Of a stretch of DNA of 64,000 nucleotides, positions 58,069 to 64,000 are shown piece after piece. The position numbers and the translations under genes are program-made. Source of the stretch: Nageia nagi (lineage: Eukaryota; Pinophyta); the NCBI GenBank assembly GCA_050084985.1, contig JBITNC010000002.1:14508001-14572000 (forward strand). The letters are read 5' to 3'. The notes under the pieces were generated by a model. It had not been told where the DNA came from. It did not search any database and was given only the letters and a program-made list of their open reading frames with translations. Within the stretch, counting starts at the first letter, position 1; every line of letters starts with the position of its first letter.

Positions 58069-58073
58069 TTCTA
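58069..58073. other. gypsy-B target site duplication, right
   Basis: TTCTA, as at 52066-52070. Confidence 0.9.
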
Positions 58074-61000
58074 TCTCTCACACAACGATGTTCCTTCGCA
58101 CCCTTGGGTGGAAGATTGCTTAATCCAAATGGTGTTCTAATTATAATTTACATGAGGAATTAGTCAAAGTTACACTTTAGTTAAAGGTCAATCCTTTCTT
58201 TGTTGTACTTTAGTCTCAAGCTTCTCAAATTTGCCAAGAGCTTAAGATTACATACATCTATGAAGCTCAAAACACTCAACTTAAAGCCAAATTGCATTGG
58301 CTTAAAGTGGGAAATAAAGTGACTAAGAAATTTTTCAATTGGCTTTGGCTCCCCTATCAAGCTACTCAATTTAAATTCCTTGTTGATGATCAAACTTAGT
58401 TCACCTCCATTGTTGACATATCTAAGGTTTTTGAGCGACATTATTCTCATGTTTTTGCTTCACAACAATCCAATGCTCAAACCCTTGAGGTTGTTTCTAC
58501 ATGTATGGCTATCATGCCTAATAAATTGTATACATCTCAACAATTAGAGTGTTACCAACCCTTACTTCTAGATGATTTAAAAAGAGGATATAACTCAAAT
58601 GGCTAATGAAAAAGCTCCAAGGTTAGATGGTTTCCCTTGTGAATTTTTCAAATTCTTTTTGGGATATGATTGGACCTAACCTTCTTAAGATTTATTAAGA
58701 AGTTATGCATTGTAGGTCTTTCGGTAAAGTAATCAACAAGAGAGTGATTAAGTTTATTCCCAAGCTAGGTGATCCTAAAATTATTACAAATTTAAAGCCC
58801 ATTACTCATTTTAATTTCATCTATAATATCATAGCTAAATCTCTTTCTTTAAAGCTACAACCTTTTCTTCCTCTGATTGTTCAACCTAAGAAAACTTGTT
58901 TTATCAAAGGCCATTATATTCTTGATAATGTTTTAGCTATCTGGGAAGGAATGGAGTGGGCTAAGATTAGTTAGCAAGCTAATTTTTTTGTTAAGATTAA
59001 TTTTGAGAAGGATTAGAATAGAATTAAGTGGCATTTTATTCTTTCCTTGCTCAAAGCTCTCAAGTTTGGGAAATATTTCATTCACTCAATTCACATATTA
59101 TTTCAAGATACAACTATTGTGCTTTCTATTAATTGTTCATATTCCTTCGCTATTGGTCTATTTTATTTTATACATCAAGGTCGCTCTTTGGCCCCTTCTC
59201 TCTACATTTTAGTAGCTGAAGCTTTTGGCTATCTTTTGGCTCAATAGGTGTCTATTGGTAATATTAAGGGTACCTCTCTCCCTTTTTCCTAGTCCTAGCT
59301 TGTTAATGGTCATTTTGATTCTGAAAGAGGAAGAGATGTTTGTTCATCATACCATTTCTTGTCTTAATAATTTTTTTCAAGCTTCAAGTTTGAATGTACA
59401 GTGATGTAAGACTTCTTATTATTGACAATATGTTAATGATATGCCCTCTTAGATTCAATGTTTTCAATGGCATTAGATTACTTCTAGGAAGTGTTTAAAT
59501 TTTTAGGTATCTCATTTACCTTTCAATCATCCCCTACCAAGATTTGGTCTATTATGGTTTAGAAAGTTGAGCAAAAATGGGATTATTAGTTTACTAATAA
59601 GTCCTCTTTAGCGAGGAAATTTCAAATTTTTTCTAAGGTTTTGGCTATTACTCATATTTATTACTCCTTTTGTTGGGTTCCCTCTAAGAGTAGCTTTCTC
59701 AAACTTGAGCAGTTGCTCAAGGATTTTCTTTGGTCTAATTCTAAAGACAAAAGGGGGTTTCATAGGGTTACCTAGGAAAATTATTGTCTCTCTCGTTCTT
59801 AAGTGGTATGGGCATTTTTGATTGCCATAAATAAAGTACTACTCTTTATTCCAAATGGATCATTTGAACTATTTTGAGAGAAAAGGCCTAGAAGGTTTTC
59901 TTTCAATATTTTATTTCTATAGGGCTTCCTCTAAACCATCAAGATTGTAAGAGTATGTGCTTTGCTTCCCTCCTTGCTGCTCTAGTATCAACCATAATTT
60001 CTAGTTCTTTTGTTATCAAAAGTATTTGGAAAGCATGATAGAAAATTAGACCTTTGCTTTAGTGGAAAATTTTCGATTCTTATAAGAGTTTTTCTACTAA
60101 TAATTTGAATGTTTGGTGGTCTTCAATTTTTACTCTTCAAGGTTTACCACTTGCTACTTTTCCTTGGATTCATGCTCAAATATTTTATAAGAAAGGTATT
60201 TCTACTTTGTTGGATTTCTACTATGTGCATGATAGAGGTTGGCTTTCTTGGCCTTTATTTAAATCTAAGTATGATCTTCCTCTAAATGATAAGAGTACTT
60301 ATGAAGCAGTCTTGGAGACTATCCCATTATCAATTCTCTTTAAGCTTCACACTTAGGCTCAAAGGTTGTGGTGGTCAGAAAGGTAATGGTATAAAGTAAT
60401 CCCTTTTCATAACTACAAGCCAAGAATGGGGTATTTGTGGCTCTCTCCCAGCTTGCCCATGCATGATAAGCTTAATCTTAATTGTGATCTCATTTCTACT
60501 AGATCTAAGTGGAGAACTCAATTTCAAATAGTTTGGAAATCTTACCTTGACCTAAAGCTCCTCTTTTTTGCTTGGTGTCTATTTTCTCAGAGTATTTTAC
60601 TAGGGCCTCGATTGATCCATTTGGCAGTTATTGACCCACATATTTTTTCTAATTAGCTAGAGTCTTGCTTTCATATTTTTTAGGAATGCCCAAAAGCTAG
60701 GTCTACATGGCATTAGATTGAGTTATTTTTTCCATACATGTATCATTACTTGGCTTGGTTTCATATGTCACAAGGGAAGTCTCCTAATTTCTCTTTAGCT
60801 CTTTTTGATATTTGGTATATTTTTCATAATACCATCTTATTCCATATTTGAAAAGATAGAAATAAAATGATATTTTATTAGTTAGAGCCTTTTGCTTTCT
60901 ATCTAAATGATAAGTTATTGATTTTTCATGATGCTTAGATGTATATTTGTTTTCAAGTTGACAATGTTCATATGGAGCTTATCCATCTATATACCTTTTG
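58069..61000 (+). pseudogene. LINE-B ORF2, RT and later part (degenerate)
   Basis: Continues ORF2 after gypsy-B. Segments in order: QMANEKAPRLDGFPCEFFKF (58600, the RT entry M..KAPG.DGF), KPITHFNFIYNIIAKSLSLK (58800), CFIKGHYILDNVLAIWEGME (58905), VKINFEKD-stop-NRIKWHFI (58990, family KIDFEKAYDR.EW.F), HQGRSLAPSLYILVAEAFGY (59180), QYVNDMPS (59430; YVDD-like, Asp to Asn), FNFLGISFTF (59500), AITHIYYSFCWVPSKSSFLK (59650). After 60000 come fragments such as CPKARSTWH-like zf-RVT remnants (60680). Asn in the catalytic motif and many stops make it dead. Confidence 0.87.
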
Positions 61001-61519
61001 GATTTTTGGGGTAATGATCCATGTACTAATAGTAGGGTTTCTTTGAATCCCCCTACCCATTTGTGCTCCCATTCCAGGTCTCAATAGCATCGTTGCCCTT
61101 TGTAGCACATCTTAGCTCAATTCCCTCCCCCTCATTAGGACTAGAGTTCCCTATTTCCATCATTGGGAGATTATTCTTAGTGTGTTGATGGATGGGGGTT
61201 TCATCTAGAGGTGATGACAATTATCATAGCAATCGATGATTGGGATAATAATCATGATTTATAGGCTCCTATAGATATGACTAGTGGGTGGGATATAGCT
61301 CACAAGTCATCTAAATGCATTGATAACTCAATATGGGTTATCATTATGATACCTAATAATAATTGGTAGAATTTATCGATGGATTTAGTTACTTTTTTTA
61401 AATCCCAACTCTGGTGGTTGGTTTGACTTTGAGGTGTGTCATCTACCACCCAAACCTTTTTTGTTCTAAATTTTGTATTTCTATTTTAATACAAGCCAAC
61501 TTTATATAAAAAAAAATAC

Positions 61520-62599
61520 AGATAAAAATAATTTTAAGAACTTCAATCTATAACAATCATAATATCCAAAATGTACACCTTAAATCATAGTTTTTTTCCT
61601 ACCTTGCCCCTACATGACTTATGAGTTTCCATTCAACCATAGGTGGTTTTTTTACACCAAAAATAGAAATCATTTTAAAATAAAAAAACTTAAGATATTT
61701 GTTAAGGTATAATTCATCATATACAGAAATTATCCATTCTCACCAAGGATTTGTACAACAGTAAGCCTTTGCTAAGGATTATTTTGAAGCATACTTGCCA
61801 TAAGATTGGTTGCAAAGCTTGATATTTGAGACCAAGTGGAGTTTGATAAGGTCGCATTATTGAACATAATTTATTGAAAAAGGGTATTAGAAAATGCAAG
61901 ACTACACTTGTTATACTCTCCACCTTCAAATGGAAACTCACTATAGCACACATGTTAAACATAGATCTTAGAGGGGTGCAAAGGGCCTACAACTTGGCGA
62001 ACGTTTGGATCCATTGCCAAATACATTATTTGACCTAGTTATATAAAAATAGAAAAAAGAGATCTTCATAATTCCATTATATGAAATATTATTATTTATT
62101 TCAAATTACTATTTAAAAATAAATGTTTATGGTCAAACACACAAATTGGCTCTCCTAATCCCTTTTTTTCCATTGTAGAACGCCTTTAAGTGTAAGAAAA
62201 ATCCAGCATAGAATTTTTCAAAATATCAACATGCTTTATATAGAAAAAGGTATGAATTATTTAGCCATTTTAAGACAAATAATACTCTAAATATTATATA
62301 AAATTCATCAATACAAATTCTTACATGAATTTCTATTAAATACTAAATAGTTTTGAAATAGAGGATAATTCAATTCTTGATTTAATTTGATATTTTTAAA
62401 AGGAGTATAGTTGAATATCAAATTTGACACAATAAAAGTATCATTTTAATTCCCAAAGAGTACCTTATTTATGAAACCCAAACACAATGGAGTATACAAC
62501 AACCAAAACAGAGATAGGTCTAAGACTTGATAACACAAAATTAGATATGATAAGTTCGAATACTAAGCTAATTCATAAGTCACAATCTTAGGTTTTTAT
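61520..62599. other. AT-rich intergenic DNA
   Basis: No gene recognised. The 81-codon frame at 61717-61962 has no family signal. Confidence 0.4.
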
Positions 62600-63005
62600 T
62601 ATAAGAATATGTTTGATTTATTCAAGTTAACTAATATAAATGGTGTACAAGATTAACAATACTAGAATATGTTAAATACCCATCTCAAATCACTATATCA
62701 TACAAATGAAAACTATAATACATATACACAAAACCAAAAAGGAAATTCTATGTACCTATAAAAATAAGAAAAATCCAAAAATCTTCTAGCACAGTCAATT
62801 TACTACATTATTCATCTCATTTTTTTCACCTTTTAACTCTTAAAAAATATTTAACACAACTATCAAAAGCTTTTATAATGTTTTGCTACTAATCTAGTTG
62901 TAACCTACCACTTCTATTGAAAAGGTAGCCTAAACAAGATCTATGCACCATTCTTTATCAATGCACCATAAATGGATTAAATGGCAATTTTTTGGAATCA
63001 AAAGA
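62600..63005 (-). repeat. Dispersed repeat R3, copy 2
   Basis: Inverse-oriented match to 34015-34440 (see that entry). Confidence 0.85.
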
Positions 63006-63130
63006 GGTTAGTAATCACACAAACAATGATCCTTTAGCATTCATGATACATATTTAACCATAGTGAGATATGTTGGATTTATTCTACTTTAGCCATAGAC
63101 CTTAACAATCTTGTCATGAGAAAGCATACA

Positions 63131-63587
63131 TGAGTAAAAAAGGAACTAACACTAATAAGATAATTCCTAAACAACCAATATCACATTAAAACTCTCAATT
63201 CACATCTAACTATCACACAAAGCAATCTCACAAAGATAACACAAGATGTAAGTGATTTTTCCAACTAGGAGTACATCCACTAACTAGATCTTTACTTCAA
63301 TCACAAATACAACTCTCTTACAATCCTCCTAATCTCAACTTCTAAACACTATCCTTTTATTTATAGTCCAAAATCCCTCTTTGTATCACCCTTTTATCCA
63401 ATGTATAAAAGCATAACATGCACATCCTTTTACCCAAGGGGCATGCTCATGACATGGAGTGTAGGACAAGTTACATTATCATATTCACTTAAATACTTAA
63501 GATATCAAATGATACCCTTAAGTATTAGTGAACTTACATAGAATATTTAATACAAACCTTTACAATAATGCATTATACATTCCAACA
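63131..63587 (-). repeat. copia-C 3' LTR
   Basis: On the - strand starts TGTTGGAATGTATAATGC. U3 palindrome at 63492-63526. The outer end near 63131 is approximate. Some segments present in copia-A are missing near 63330-63360. Confidence 0.88.
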
Positions 63588-64000
63588 CTCCCTCTTAATG
63601 CAATATTGGGATAGATCAAGTAAGAGAGAAGAAGAAGAGAAAGTAAGAGAGTTACCTCCAAACAAATACAATGAAGATGAGAATTTTTTACATATTTGTG
63701 AAGTAAGGAAGATATAGTTTGAGACTCACTACTTTGCCAAATACAATCATTAATCACATCCAGTTTCAATGTACATGAAGTAGTAATCCAACTAGAAATC
63801 ATGAAGAGTCTCCAAGAGCTTGCATACTTGAGGTAAATAACCTACAATCTCAAAGGAACTTGCAAGTCATAAGTGGCTTAAATAACAAGATTTGTTACAT
63901 GCAACATAGTAATCTCATCAAAGATATATGAATCAAATAAATGCCATCATGAACTGATCAATGGTCAACTATAAGTCATCACGAAGATGCCATGCCAAAA
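63131..64000 (-). mobile_element. Ty1/copia element copia-C, 3' end only
   Basis: 3' LTR (63131-63587), polypurine tract (63588-63599, with one change) and the start of the 3' untranslated region, which continues past the window. It aligns with the same parts of copia-A and copia-B. Coding regions lie right of the window on the - strand. Confidence 0.9.

Larger units (their letters stand above)
50150..61519 (+). mobile_element. L1-type LINE, split by gypsy-B (LINE-B)
   Basis: A second LINE, + strand, with ORF1 and endonuclease left of the gypsy-B insertion (50150-52070), and RT, later domains and a short A-run (AAAAAAAAA near 61508-61517) right of it (58069-61519). Without the insertion it is about 5.4 kb. 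Protein segments differ clearly from LINE-A, so it is another lineage. The 5' end is approximate and no target duplication was found. Confidence 0.88.

Overview
This window looks like intergenic nuclear DNA from a seed plant with a large, repeat-rich genome. The evidence is a eukaryotic tRNA-Ser, degenerate plant telomere-type (TTTAGGG)n DNA, nested Ty1/copia, Ty3/gypsy and L1-type LINE elements, and fragments of plant gene families (S-domain receptor kinase, PPR, SDP1-like lipase). The AT-richness and the age and density of the decayed elements would suit a conifer-like genome; that is inference only. I found no intact protein-coding gene. The only gene that looks functional is tRNA-Ser(AGA) at 6950-7031.

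Layout. 1-4764: a copia element (copia-A, + strand) cut by the window start and ending in a 3' LTR. 4765-13100: LINE relics on both strands, the tRNA, a PPR relic, an LTR/PBS remnant and a LINE ORF1 relic. 11886-12835: one copy of an unnamed dispersed repeat. 13122-18287: a gypsy-type LTR element with gag and protease but no visible RT or integrase. 18958-27334: a complete but dead copia element (copia-B, - strand) with both LTRs, PBS, PPT, a near-matching 5-bp target duplication and a leader of about 2.8 kb. 27335-30880: simple and tandem repeats, plus a possible exon of an SDP1-type lipase.

30885-36400 is the most gene-like part. It holds three broken ectodomain copies of a G-type lectin (S-domain) receptor-like kinase. 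Two face each other as an inverted duplication. The third ends at degenerate telomere-type repeats. No kinase domain is present.

36400-64000: a LINE tail. Then an LTR-like noncoding element (about 39178-48845), into which an 8-kb LINE (40067-48039, - strand) was inserted; the 11886-12835 repeat supplies the empty site. Then a fold-back element. Then a second LINE (about 50150-61519, + strand) split by a complete chromodomain-type gypsy element (52071-58068, - strand) with a perfect TTCTA target duplication. Last, the 3' end of a third copia copy (63131-64000, - strand).

The elements do not work together as a system: the window is a stratified record of insertion and decay. Most reading-frame breaks are in-frame stops at positions where the family carries Trp or Gln, as expected from C-to-T loss in methylated DNA. 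The least explained item is a decayed reading frame of unknown family at 40347-41841, between the LINE's RT region and its 3' end.
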